A stretch of DNA of 64,000 bases from Earliella scabrosa (lineage: Eukaryota > Basidiomycota > Agaricomycetes > Polyporales > Polyporaceae): positions 558,001 to 622,000 of the forward strand of contig JABYQQ010000018.1 of the NCBI GenBank assembly GCA_022605405.1. Reading direction: 5' to 3'. Below are positions 44,500 to 56,478 of the stretch, piece after piece. The number at the start of each line of letters is the position of its first letter. The first letter of the stretch is position 1. The position numbers were made by a program, and so were the translations under genes. The notes beneath the pieces were generated by a model. The model worked only from the letters and a program-made list of their open reading frames with translations, was not told the origin of the DNA and made no database searches.

Positions 44500-45251
44500 A
44501 TAAAGAGTGACAAGAAATCCTCCAGTTGTAGGACAGTCTGCATTTGTAGTAGGATGCCAGTGAGTTGATGTCAACCTCACTGAGATGATTCTGAAAGGAT
44601 TAAATTTACACAGGTGCTGCGTGTTCACGACTGATCCGGCTCATGTACTGTAACTCATCAATGGACCAAGACTCTGATATGAAAGAGCTATCTCATGCGG
44701 CACGTGTCGCGCTTTCCAAGCTCGACGATAGGGTGATGCTTCAAGTTCTTGACGCTCATGTACTCGGGTTCCGCTTCCCCTCAAAAGTCCATCGATCTCC
44801 ATCCGAGGCCGTTTATTCAAACTCAACTCCTGGTCACGAACCCCCATCATCTGACGCAGCGGGACAAACTTCACGGGTAGAACCCATGTCTGTCTCCTAC
44901 TAGAACACATTTCACTCGCTTTGAGAGGCCTGCACTCCTCGTCCACTCTTACCGCGGGAGTGGCACTACTCAAACCCTTAGGCCCGCCACTGTGCATCGA
45001 GGATGTCGGCTTGGATGTCGACTCCATTCCATCCACGTCGTTTGTCAACCTCAGAATGCTTGATCTCAAGTGCGAGGTCTCAAGAACGTTGCACTGTTAT
45101 CAAGTGGCCGAAAGGGAACACATCATCGCCGATATCCAAAGGCGCCTGCCGCAGCCCTGTGCGCGGAAACCGGTGGTCGTGGTCGTGGGCTGGTGAGTGC
45201 AGGGTTTGAGCCTTGGGCACGGTGCAGTGGAGCTGACGGGCGACAGGGTGT

Positions 45252-45362
45252 ATGTTCGGACATGATGACGAATTCCCTCGCACCCTGCCGGCCGAGTCCC
45301 TGGAGGAGTACGCAAAGGAATTCTATGCCGTGGAGGCGCCGGGAGACGTGTACACGCGGTGA
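45252..45362 (+). pseudogene. Relic of the C-terminus of an NmrA-like reductase
   Basis: About 36 codons (MFGHDDEFPRTLPAESLEEY, then AKEFYAVEAPGDVYTR, stop at 45362) match the last 35 residues of the intact gene just downstream (ELYPDISVQSLAEYAEEFYA, then MEEPGAVYKW, at 46.8-46.9 kb). I find no Rossmann fold or any other part of the gene upstream, so this looks like the remnant of a tandem duplicate. It could instead be the last exon of a gene I failed to assemble at 44.6-45.2 kb. Confidence 0.6.
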
Positions 45363-45433
45363 GCTTAGAACGACGAGACTGGGTGTTTCGGAATGTTGGA
45401 TGCACGCAGGATGGACCTGGTGAAACACGGACG

Positions 45434-45581
45434 GACAGTACGCGTACAGCCGGCCGCGAATACCAAGGAAAGAGCCGACCGCGGTTGTGATGGGACGCTC
45501 GGACAGACAGTACTAATACGCGTCCACTCGGCTGTGATGAAACATGCAAACAGACAGTGCGCGTACACTCGGCCGCAGATG
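45434..45581 (+). repeat. Three imperfect direct repeats upstream of the NmrA-like gene
   Basis: Units at 45434-45459, 45504-45540 and 45552-45581 share the core GACAGT-nCGCGTnCA-nnCGGC. They lie 130-280 bases before the start codon at 45718 and just upstream of the TATA box, so they may be repeated regulatory sites. Confidence 0.6.
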
Positions 45582-45634
45582 AAGAGGCTAATCGCGGCAT
45601 CTATACCACCTGACTATTGGCTGGAGCATACTCG

Positions 45635-45642
45635 TATATAAA
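45635..45642 (+). promoter_or_regulatory. TATA box of the NmrA-like gene, with upstream ATTGG
   Basis: TATATAAA 76 bases before the ATG at 45718. An ATTGG (reverse CCAAT) lies at 45616-45620. Confidence 0.6.
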
Positions 45643-45717
45643 GACGTTCCTGCATCGAAACCACCCTCACATCACATACTCAACTCGCAGCAGCTGTTCT
45701 CATCCTCCCCCACTGAC

Positions 45718-46895
45718 ATGTCTAGTAACAAACAGCTTGTTCTCGTTCTCGGCGCAACCGGCCAGACCGGACAAAGCATCGTCAACGGGCTTCTGAAGTC
45801 GGGAGAGTTCGTGAGTGTGAAGCTAGCATTCACTTGTAGCACGATATACTAACCGGCGTGATCGCTTACATAGCGTGTGGCAGCACTGGTGCGCCCTGCA
45901 TCGCTTTCGAAGCCCGAGACCGAGCGTCTGCGCGCTGCTGGCGTCGAAATCCGCGAGGGTGACGTCACCGACGATTATGAGAAGCTCAAGAAAGCGGTCG
46001 AAGGCGTGGACATCCTGATCAGCGCGGTGTATTCCCTTGTGGTCCCTCTCCAACGGGACATCTTCCGAGCGGCCAAGGAGGTCGGGGTGAAGCGCATCGT
46101 CCCTTGCGACTTTGCCACGCCGGGCGCGAAAGGTGTGCGGGGGTACCACGACATCGTGAGTCACTGAAGCTTCGACCCGTGCTATAGCGTACCGTTGAGC
46201 TGACATCTTGGTCGCAGAAACTCGGGATCCGGGAGTACGTCAAAGAGCTCGGAGTCGGCTACACGATCATCGACGTTGGGGCGTGGTTGCAGCTCTGCCT
46301 TCCGCTGCCCCTCCGTAGCGGCGCTGCTGCACATGCCAAAGAGCTCTCTTGGACGATCGTCGGAGACGGAGAGTGCTTGAACTTGGCCACGAACCTCGAT
46401 CACATCGGTACCTGGGTCGCGCGCATCGTCGCGGACCCGCGCACGCTCAACCAGGCGGTGATCGTGTGGGAGGACGAAGTGAAGGTCAACGCTGCGCATG
46501 ACATTGGCGAGCGCGTTTCGGGCGACGGGGATGCCCTGAAGGCAAAGCGGATCCATGTGAGTGCCTTTCTGCCCCGCACGCTTTCCTTGACGCAAGTGAA
46601 GCTAACGGACGAGCGCGCAATGTAGGTGTCCGCAGAGGAGGTGAAGAGGCAGCTCGAAGAGGGCCGGAAGGAATACGCCGCGGACCCGAAGGACTTCAGC
46701 GCCATGTACAAGGTGTTCAAGAACGAGTACACGTACAGTATGAGCGTCCTCGGTGAGAATACCCTGGAGAACGCGAAGAAGCTCGGATACCTGGACGCGC
46801 GTGAGCTCTATCCCGACATATCCGTCCAATCGCTGGCGGAGTACGCGGAAGAGTTCTACGCGATGGAGGAGCCGGGAGCAGTGTACAAGTGGTGA
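45718..46895 (+). CDS. NmrA-like / isoflavone-reductase-like NAD(P)-binding protein
   Basis: Atypical short-chain reductase with a Rossmann fold. The protein begins MSSNKQLVLVLGATGQTGQS, whose GATGQTG is the NAD(P)-binding glycine motif. It continues GVEIREGDVTDDYEKLKKAV, VDILISAVYSLVVPLQRDIF, VGVKRIVPCDFATPGAKG, and ends SLAEYAEEFYAMEEPGAVYK plus W. Four exons with short introns near 45811-45873, 46157-46217 and 46557-46625. The canonical Tyr-x-x-x-Lys active site of classical short-chain dehydrogenases is not evident, as is usual in this family, which includes both enzymes and redox-sensing regulators. Which of these it is cannot be decided. A relic of its C-terminus lies 360 bases upstream, and it is convergent with the FAD synthase gene. 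Confidence 0.9.
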
Positions 46896-47305
46896 AATTG
46901 AGGCGGGGAAGATGGGCACTTTCACATCGTTGTCACATATCTGCAGGACGCGACAGAGGTCGTGCTCGCTACCGTGCGCGCACGCCTCTGTCCCGTACAG
47001 TCTTCGCATCCGTCACTGTTCTGCATACCCTCAACACCCACAGCTGCTACCGACGCCCAGACCGATATACGGATATGCACAGCGGACGGGTGATCTTGCG
47101 CATAATGAGACCGGGACTGCTCTGATTCACCCAGCAAAGCACTGCAGGAACGATTCCGAGTCGTACGTTTACAATCAGCAGTCCATCTAGCGATACAGAG
47201 CACAAACCAAGAAGCCTCTACACCTGTACAATATTACACACACTCTCTTCTTGGCACTCTCTATCATCGCCTCCACCTCCAGAGCCTCGACCGTAGCCGC
47301 ATGAC
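46896..47305. other. Convergent intergenic region
   Basis: About 410 bases between the 3' ends of the NmrA-like and FAD synthase genes. No gene seen; presumably the two 3' UTRs. Confidence 0.6.
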
Positions 47306-49015
47306 TTACGCCGCAAGCACCGTCGCGCCATTCACCAACGCCGGCGACGGGGCGGGGCCACCCGCCCGTCCCGCGCGCTCAAGGCTCCCGTCCTGCAGCT
47401 CATAGGCAGGCCGGTACCGCGCCTCGCACGTACACACGGGGGCAGCAGACGGCTCACCCGTGCACGTCTCCGCCGGATTGTGGTGCAGCACCTCGAGCAC
47501 GCCGTCCCCATTACATGTCGATATCCGCTGCAACGACTGGGGTGGTGGCACAGGTGAAGGCGCCGGGGAGCTCGCGTCCCCAGTGCACATCTGCCCGATG
47601 CTCGTGAGGTCCGTGAGTGTCGAGCGGTGGGGGAGGGGTTTTGGGGCGCGTGGGACCTCGGGTGTGGGGTCTCCGACGCACAGCGCATCACCGGACGTGC
47701 CGTTCAGAACGACGAAGTGGTCTGGGAGAGGCTCGATAGCGTTTGGTGAGGTTGGTGAGGGTGAGTGAATGCTGGTGCCGTTTGTGTGAGGGCGTCGCCT
47801 GGAGATGAGTCCACTCAGGGTGGATGGACCGGCGCCGTTTGATGATGACGATGAAGCGCCATTGCCGCATGTACAGCGCTCATGAGAGCGCAACGCGGGA
47901 TTAGGGAAGGTGTTGTACGTTGACCCGAGAGAAGTGTACCTAAGTGTATGCGCAAGGTGAGTATGCCGAAAGGGAGCGCCAAGGTCAAGCATGGAACGCG
48001 CGAAGACTGACCCTTCGTCATATAGACTACAATACGGCACTTCGAATCGCTTGAGATACGCCCAGACATCGGCGTATGACCAGTTAATGATGGGGTTGAC
48101 ACGGACAAAACGCGGCCATCCTTCGTCTGTGGGATTACGGAACCCTAGCTTTGCTACAATTCGGTTAGCATGTCTCCATGGGATACGGCGGGCGACGGAA
48201 ACTCGGGGAAGAAGTGGGCCGCACGTGTGTAGTCGGACACGCCAAAATATACACAGTGCGCCACACAACAAACTCCGCGCGGAAATTCTGGGGAGCGCTG
48301 TCGGCAGAGACTGCAGACGCACGACATTCTTAAGCGTGCATGGCGAGATGGTACGCACCTCCGTGCGGGTCGCTCCTCCGTGTGCCAATCAAAATGGCCT
48401 CCACATGCGGAAATCGGCTCTTGTACAACTCCAGCGCCAGACGCATCCCTTCGCCGCCCTTGACATGTTTTGCTCGCTCCGGTATCGGTGCGCTCGCGGC
48501 GCCCGGCGTTGGGACGGTCTCCACCGGAAGAACAACGTTTGAAGGCTGAGGGCAATGGAAAAGGTCCAGGTCGTATGCAGATGCGGCGTCGTCAATGAAC
48601 CTTTCCAGTTGGGGGAAGGGCGAGGGTACGGGGATGTAAACGGCGGCGAGCGGCGAGGAGGGCACGTCGGCACATGCGCGGTGTCCGATGCTTGCGGCAA
48701 CGAGGTGAAGAAGAACCGTACCTAGCAATACAATGGAAGGGATGAGAAGAATATCCCCTGGGGGCAGGATGTACGAGAGAAGATTGCCGACGCACAGTCC
48801 TTCCCTCCGTTGAAGCTGAGAGATACATGCTCTTGCCTGGACGGCAGTCAGACTCACGGCATCCCAGGCAGAAGACTCGGGACGACGTACCCCCAGGTGT
48901 CCAATGCCTCGTCTATGACTTGCAATGCCTCCTTCACCGGCGACGCGAGCGGATCGTCCGAGAGCGCGAACGCATAGACGTCCTGAGCGATCGCCGCGTA
49001 GTCGACCTTCTCCAT
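47306..49015 (-). CDS. FAD1: FAD synthase (FMN adenylyltransferase, PAPS-reductase fold) with Cys-motif insertion
   Basis: Makes FAD from FMN and ATP. It begins at 49015 with MEKVDYAAIAQDVYAFALSD and YVVPSLLPG. It continues with VYIPVPSPFPQLERFIDDAA, GGEGMRLALELYKSRFPHVE, AILIGTRRSDPHG, then LGFRNPTDEGWPRFVRVNPI, NWSYADVWAYLKRFEVPYCS, LYDEGYTSLGSTYNTFPNPA, the most conserved block. The usual C-terminal motif YRPAYELQDGSLERAGR is present near 47400. Between these two lies an extra segment of about 158 residues, Ser/Pro-rich with eight cysteines and repeated CxG[DE] motifs (CVGD, CTGD, CNGD, CTGE). The whole segment is open in one frame with no obvious introns that would remove it. At least four exons; the stop is at 47306-47308. 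Confidence 0.9.
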
Positions 49016-49597
49016 CGTTCGTTCTTGTCGCACTGGCTAGGAGCTGGACTGGCTGGTCACAATAGCTTGCAGGATACGAGAGCTGCGGGTGGCCTCGATG
49101 GCGACGTCAGAGTGGAAGGAAGAAGAGAGTACTGTGGGACAGAGTTCAGTCAGTGCTCCGATTAGCGGGCGGACGGCGGCAGGATGTCGTGGCCCGTTGC
49201 CGCCGCTGCGGCGCTCTCTCACGCTACGCTCCCCGCTCGACGACGAGATGGACGCACATTGACCAGTGTCCGCTAGCTCAGACAGCGCGGACGACGAGGG
49301 ACACAGCGAGCAGCGAAGGCGCGACGATCGAGGACACCGGCGGGAACGATGAGTTCATTCGTCCTTGCCGATGCTTTTGCCGATCGACTCCTACCCGATC
49401 GGGGAGTTCAGTCACCAGTGTCACAGTGCACGTGATCGTGTTACTCAGCGCGTCACTTAAGCGGCGTGAGTCAGACTCGAGTCAGAACTTCACGGAGGTG
49501 AACGACCGGGCGATGATGAGATGCAATTCCCGGTGTTAGACCGGCTACAGTATGTCTTCGAGTGTCTACGATGTAACGCGATGTGAAGGCTAACGCT
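49016..49597. other. Intergenic region between FAD synthase and the agmatinase-type gene
   Basis: About 580 bases; no gene recognised. It contains the FAD synthase promoter, and the ureohydrolase gene ends at its far side. Confidence 0.55.
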
Positions 49598-51558
49598 CTA
49601 CTCGGTCAGGGGGGTCTTCGCCATCAATGCAAGTAGCTCCCATCCGATATTCGCGGCAGCAATCTGCGTGATTTCGTCTGTGGAAGAGGGTACGGTCAGC
49701 GTCACGGTCTCCGCATTGAGGAAGATGCAGGAGTCATCGTACCTTGAGTGTCGTACCCTGAGCGGACGCAGTAGACGATCCGTCAGCGATTGACGTGAGC
49801 CTCAACATCAAGAGATCACGTACCTGGTGCGACCTCGACGATGTCAGCACCGACAACCTTGAGTCCAGACAGACCCTGGAGGATCTTCTTGATCTCCTGT
49901 AGTAGGGGTGCCGTCAGTCATACGCCGTAACGATGCGTCGAACGGATTCAAGGCGTACCCGAGTCGTGAAGCCCCCAATCTCGGGCCTGTAAACTGCGAT
50001 TAGCTTTCCAGCGCATAGCCGGACCACCTGCATGCACTCACGTTCCCGTAGCAGGGGCCATACCGGGGTCAATAACGTCAATGTCGAGCGTGACTAGACA
50101 TTCAGCATGTCAGTCTCACACGAGATCCGGAACCCGAGTTCGACTCACTGTACACGGGGTTGTTCCCCACCGTGTCTCTGATGCGCTTGACGATGCCTTG
50201 CCAGCCACCATCCTCGATGTCAAACGCGTGCGAGATCACGAAACCGAATTCGTAGTCATCGTCGTATTTCACCCAGCTGTCGATTGGGCTTCGAATTCCG
50301 ACGTGCTGCGTCGTCGGGTGTTAGCTTGGAATATCCTTCTAATTCACGATGGAGAGGAAACTAACGATGTTTGCATTGTTCTCCGCAAGGAGGCCCTCCT
50401 TGTGGGCGTAGTAGAAGTAGCTCCCATGTCCGACGGGCATTTCCTCGCCCGGCAGCCACGGACTGTCCTGTATACCCGAGTCAGACAGTCGAGGTGCATC
50501 TAGACGTTGCGACTCACAGCCATCTTCCTTGGTCTCGACGTATCTACGCAGGTGTTAGCGCATACTTCGTTCGACCGCGTTGTGTACTGCTACTCACCAA
50601 GGTGGCTGTCGAAGTGGATTACGCTGCCCCCATTCCGTCAGACTCTTCTCAAAGCCCAGGAATTGCTGTTGTGTGCATGAACTAACCTGACAGGCCCATA
50701 GATCCCGGCAACCCCGCGCAGGAGCGGGAGCGTGATAGTGTGGTCTCCACCGAGGGTCAAGACGCGTGGGTGGAACTTGCCGTCCTTCGCGAGACTCTTC
50801 TCCTTGTACGACCGCAGACCCGTGCCCTGCAGCAGCGCCGCGTTCGCGAGTTCGAGCTGCCGCAGCGCGACCTTGTTGTCCATGAACACCATAGCTGCCA
50901 AAAATCGCGCATCCAGTGCACAACGGTCAAAAGAGGGCGTGACGGGCGCCGGGGGAGGTGACACTCACGAACATCGCCGCAGTCAACGACCTCGAGGAAG
51001 TCGCTCACGCGGATCTTCGCAGGCACGTTGATTCTGTCGATCCCCAGCCGGCGCGAGCCCTGGCGAATCCCGTTTGGCCCAAAGCGCGCCCTGTTCAGTG
51101 GCAGCGCGGGTCAGCCTTGGCCAATCCCCCCGCATAGTTGCCACCATCTCGACCTCGCGCGACTCTTGCACTTGATGCGAGACAAAAAGGCCGCCGTCGC
51201 GATATCTAACAAGGACGCTGAACACTCACCCCGGCCTGAAGCTCGTCGCAGTATCAAACGGCGCCCCCAGCACCGCAACGTCGTACCCCCTCTCCGCGTC
51301 CGCCCCAAAGCACCGCACGGGCGGCGCGTGCGCGAACGTCGTGAGCCCGTTGAACGCGGAGCGCGTCCACGCCATGTTCGACTTGTCGTCCGTGCCCCCA
51401 AGCCCGTGCGCGGAGGAGAAGATCTCGGAGAAGTTGAGCGCGCCGTACGCCTCGGTCGAGACGACGCCGACCGGGTACTCGACGTACGCGCATGCGTGCA
51501 GGGCGTGCGAGACGACGAGCGCGAGCGCGGCGAGGCGCGGGGAGAACTTGATTGCCAT
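49598..51558 (-). CDS. Secreted ureohydrolase of the agmatinase family
   Basis: Mn-dependent hydrolase of guanidino compounds (agmatine or a relative). The start at 51558 gives MAIKFSPRLAALALVVSHAL plus HACA, a clear signal peptide. Motifs follow in order: AVLGAPFDTATSFRPG, ARFGPNGIRQGSRRLG, VLTLGGDHTITLPLLRGVAG (first metal His), HFDSHLDTW (metal Asp/His), TLDIDVIDPGMAPATGT (metal Asp pair), PEIGGF, LVGADIVEVAPG-like sequence and DEITQIAAANIGWELLALMA ending in KTPLTE (stop at 49598-49600). All manganese ligands appear present. About ten exons. Extracellular agmatinase-like proteins occur in many wood-rot basidiomycetes, but their substrate is not settled. Confidence 0.9.
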
Positions 51559-54500
51559 TGGGAGGATCCGGTTATCCGCGTCCGGGATGTTCAGTGGCAG
51601 ACAAGAGGGCGAGGGTGGGTGTGGGTGGGGGGACTGTCCGGAAGCTCGAGCTCGTCGTCTTCGGCGTCGTCTTATGTATCTCGAGTGCATTGAGGGACTG
51701 GTGCGTGCAGAGATAACAAGCTTGAACATAGATCGACTGTTATCTCTTAGCACAGAGATCTGCATAAGCAGGCATAAGCGTGGGGGCGCAGCCGATAAGG
51801 CGCGCTCGAGACTAGTCATATGAGCGATAAGTAACGTTCTGTGGACGAAAGAACTGTGGGCTTTGCTCACCTGAAACGAGCATGAATTATGTAGGTCTCG
51901 TTCACCTGTGCAGTCACGGTATGACCAGACCCGAAAGTACAGCTGAGGCCGCTGCTACCGACATGTCATTGTCAGGCAATCTGCATGCGTGGTCGCCCAA
52001 CTGTCAGTGCGAACAGGAGAATGGGCGAGCTGCGATCGACACGGCGGGCGGGTTCAGTCAGCACATCAATATCGGGGCGGAGAATCTGAATGGCTGTAAC
52101 GTTTGTCCTGGTCTAGCTTGGGGTGCTTACAGAACCATGGAAGGGGGCAGATAAGTACCATGGGGAAACGGTTCCTGACTGATGCGGTCCTCATCCCATG
52201 TTTTCGACGACTTTGGGTACAACTACATAGTACTTACCGTGGATGAGACAATACGACACCAAACATCATCTGCTGGAGTTTGCTTGAAGTGAGTTGACAA
52301 CAGTATTATCATCCCCGGAGGATGTCGGATTCATGAGAGTCTGTCAGGGGTAGAGACGAACCGTTGAAGGACTTTCAACACTCGCATAGAAGGTATAGCC
52401 ACCTCCAGATGTTGCAGTCAGTGTGTAGGTCTCGTGGTACAAGCGACGAGTTCAAGACCGCTTCGAAGTTCGTAACGCGTTGAGAGGGAAGTGCAACGGG
52501 ACTCGGAGAGTTTCGGACCAGCGGCGGCAATATTGTCCGGCCCGTACCGGGCCGAGCCACATGGCGCCTCAAGGCTCCGAGTTCCAAGCTTCAACGTCAA
52601 CTTGGCGAGACCTTTGAGGAGGGCACAATCGACTGAACACACATAACGATATCGTGAGCCATCGCGTACTCTGTGCTGCTGCCTTCATGATTTTGCAGAA
52701 CTCCAAACCACATCGCGTGAGAGTCACGTGGTCGTGTTGATGACGCAGGCGCTTCCGACTCGGCAAATGGGTTGAAGTTGAACTCTGCAACCCTCTATTC
52801 TCTCTGTTGCACTCGCCATCATGGACACTTGACTGGGTACTCTCTCAACAGTTTTGTTTGACTTATGAAGAAACCGGTCAGGGATCCCCCAGGCGACCAG
52901 TGGAGGGCATTGCATTCCACAGCACGAGTTTGTCTGATAACCTCGGTCTTCAAGCTAACTTGAGTATCTTGGATTGGAGTTCCTGGGTGTTGAGGCTGAT
53001 TTGAACTTCCACGGCTAACACATTTCACGTAGGTTCACGGATCAGGCACGTCGACTGGGTATCGATGAAACGTGGGGCGCACTCATCTTGTATCCTGTTC
53101 TTCTGACAAGGATTCGGACCAACAACTTAGGTAAACTTCTATCAAGACCTATTTCATCGGTGGATGAAGTCTCTGCTTCTGACAGTGAATCGCTGCTCTC
53201 CTCTGCTACTACCAAAACCATCCTAGATGACGTTCATGGCGGCCAAGATCGGTGCGCAGTATGAGCTCTCTAACTCAAATCTCGCGGACTCGGATCAGCT
53301 GGCGCAGAATCTATGAAGGATCAATATTCTGTCTCTGATGAACGTCGAAGCCGTTCATATATGGCACAGCATGGAGGAGGCTACCGCAGGTGTGTTTCAT
53401 TCTGCCCTCGCCGGCTTAAGTGGTCCTTCATTCAGTTCCGATTGATCCCGTATGTCAGGAGCCTTGTGGGCTCGTGTGATGCAGCCTCGTGCTCGTGTCG
53501 GGCAAGGATCCACGGGCCTTCATCTCACCTGTCAACTGTCGAGCTAGTGTTCGAATTGCGTGGTAGCAACTGGCAGGGTGCGTGATCTCGATGGCATATC
53601 GTTGCTGATACTTCAAGTCTTGCTTCGTGCAGCCACTCGACGCACTCCTCATGGTACGGATCGTATGGAGACGACTTGTTTTGCGCACAGGATCAGCGTT
53701 CACCACCGGGGTGGCAAGCACCGGCGCGGAGGAGGCACCGCTCGGGCGATCATCTGCCAGAGTTTGAACATCATTCGTTGCAACCAGGTGAGTGTCGTCA
53801 CCCAAAGCGTGATAGTGGGGTTCGGTTTGGATTTGGTCCAGGTTTGCAGACCCGGCGCAGCACGTAACCTGTCACTGTTCCGAAAGGATAGGCGAGGAGC
53901 CAGATATACGGTTGTGTGACAACTGTTGACGGGTTGGCGGCTGCTCGCGTCATTGAACCATGCACTCAAGAAGTTCTGAATCTCTGATGCATCCCGCCAT
54001 CGCATGATCACCGGTGAGTCCGCAGTACGAATTTGCGGATCGGCACCCTGAAAGCGATGCGAGGGCTGTTCGGTGCGTCACTCTTCGTAACTTGTATCCC
54101 ATACGCACGTAAGGGTCTTCGGACACTACTTGTGGCCGAGCGTCATGCCTCATTGCTTCATCTTCGACATGATCCAAGATGATTTGGGCTTGCCTATCTC
54201 CGGTTGATCTCTCCTCTCGCTTTCATCCCCGTACAGGTGCATCCACGTACAGGTGCAGCCACGTATGCATTACATATCGTGATGAAATGCTAGAGGACCG
54301 ACAAGCACGGATTCATAAGCGATCAACCATGGTGAGTTCTCATTTTGTATATCTGGATACGCTTCATTTGTACCTGGGAATGATGGACTGTTCACTATAC
54401 AGCAGTCAATCCCCGAACATGGGTCTCCTTGATACCTGCGAGAGAACTCATGATGACGAGATGGATTCTGCCACTGTCACAACGTTCAATGGCGATTCTC

Positions 54501-56478
54501 GCACACGGTCCTCGGCGACCTTCGTCCCGCAAGACATCCTCGGGCCTTCGACGTTCTTGTCCTCATGTTGTCTGGTCAGTCATTGGATCCCGCCTCTATA
54601 CCTCCGCGCACTCGCACATGGTACGCCACTGCACACATAATCTCTACGTACTCGCTGCGGTCTACTGTCGCGATTCCGCCTTCTCCCGTGAATCTATCCA
54701 CCACATCTAGCTTTCCGAACGAGCGGTAATGCATCCGCCCCGCACCCTGGTGATCTGGTGATGTCCGGGCTCTGTGTCAATGAGAGCGCATTGGACGCGT
54801 TCGCCGAGACCCTTATGAAGCCACGAGACGCCTCGCGGAGAGGCTGATCGTAGCTTATCGGACATAGCGAAGCCTCCCAAGTCGCTTCCACCTTCCCCGC
54901 ATTCGTGCTCGGCGTCGCGCGGTTGATGGGTACGCGATCTGGCAAGGCTCGAGTTTCGCGGATTCGCAAAATCAGAGAGTCACAGCCAATCCTCAGTGCC
55001 CTCAGTTCACGTCGTCCGCCTGACCGGAAGTGAGCCCAACGGCCTTGGCCAGGCACGAAGACTAGAAGCAGCCCGAGCAATTGCCACTGCTTCCACCAGC
55101 ACTCACGCACCGGCCGCCCTCTCCGCCGCGCCCTGACCCCCTCGTCCCGGACCAGGACACTCAATATCCAGAGCCCGGGCTACGCTTAGCGCAAAAACCG
55201 CCGTCGCACGCGCGCTGCAATCCGCGAAGCTCGATGAGAACGCGTGCGCCTGCGCTGCTTCATACGCTCAGTCTTGGTGCGAGCCTCGCCCGCACATGCA
55301 CCGTCGCCGCACGTATGTGATTGTAACGTCACCACGAGCCTTCTGTACGATAGACTCGTACCAGAACGCCCGCGAGAAGGCCGCGCGCTGCCCGCGTATG
55401 GGGGGCCGTCTGCCCCGTTCGGAGGCGTGCCCATGCTTCTGCGAGCCCTCGCCCACGGGCATCTCGTACCTCGGAGCTCGGGCAGCTTGCGTTCCCATTT
55501 CCCGACGCGGTAGTTCCCAGCGGCGTCCCCCGGTGCGCGTTCTCGTCTTCGGAGCCCTTCCCATCAGTCGGGACTATATCTTGCTCTGATCTCGTCTGGG
55601 CTTGGGTCCAGCCTGCGTGCTTGTCACCGTGACAGCGAAGGCATGTGTCCTCCCCGCCGCCCCGCCGGGCATTCAGTCTGCCACCTTCCGTAACGGCAGG
55701 GTCGGGCGCTCGCGGCGAGCGACTCCGATCCTTGCAGGCGTGTAGTCGCGCGCTGCCAATCATTCTGATTGCACACTTGCGTCTTTACGGTATCCACCGG
55801 CGGGCGTCCCGCGGGGGAGCCATACTTGCCGTATGCAGTATGTCTGCAGACATACGCGTAGGCGCAGCACCAACGGCGCACACACGGGCGCGGCGCTCCA
55901 CGCGAAGGTGCAGCGCGAGGCCCAACACGAGAACAGAAAAAGAGGTCGGAGAAGCAGCTGCGGGCGGACTCGGACGGACGCTCCGTGAGGGTTCGGCTGC
56001 GGGAGAACCTGGACCTGAGGCCTGAACGTTGGCAGCTGCGTACGACATTGCGAGATGAGCGAGAGGACGTGGGTGCGGCGCACGGCACACGCACACTAGT
56101 CAGCCTCTCGCCTGGCACACCGTGGGTGTGGCTCGCGCGTTGCCGAAGCCCGGGGTGGACGCGCGTGAGGCACCACGGCGAACGGAAGTGAAATAGACGA
56201 TCGTCATGGACATGATTGCGTTCGTTCATTAAGCTGCCAGGCCAAGGCCCCAAGCTTCCGAGGTAAGCTTCAGGGGGGCGAGTCTATTTGAGAGGTACAC
56301 ACATAGCGCATAGCGGGCGTTAGTTTACATACTACAGCGACTCGGACACGGCGACACGCCCTCGTAGGGGGGCTTCTATGTTGCGACTTGCGACTTGCGG
56401 CTAGGGATTGGAGTGACGCGACGGCGACGGCGGGGAGGTCGGGGATACGGAGACGGGAGGAGGCAGTACAAGGGGCGA
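51559..56478. other. Long region without a recognisable gene
   Basis: Nearly 5 kb between the ureohydrolase start and the desaturase stop. From 52.2 to 54.7 kb the sequence is moderately AT-rich, with short open segments bounded by GT/AG (for example 53030-53130 and 53315-53400 plus), which could be an eroded multi-exon gene, but no protein family is visible. From 54.7 to 56.2 kb it is GC-rich with overlapping open frames on both strands, the usual pattern of non-coding GC-rich DNA. No terminal repeats or transposase/reverse-transcriptase motifs were seen. Confidence 0.5.

Noticed and set aside
52800..54700. Possible multi-exon gene from short GT/AG-bounded open segments
   Set aside because: The segments could not be joined into one frame and show no known protein family, so no gene is called.
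54700..56260. Possible transposon in the GC-rich stretch
   Set aside because: No reverse transcriptase, transposase, terminal repeats or target-site duplication could be seen; the many overlapping frames follow from base composition.
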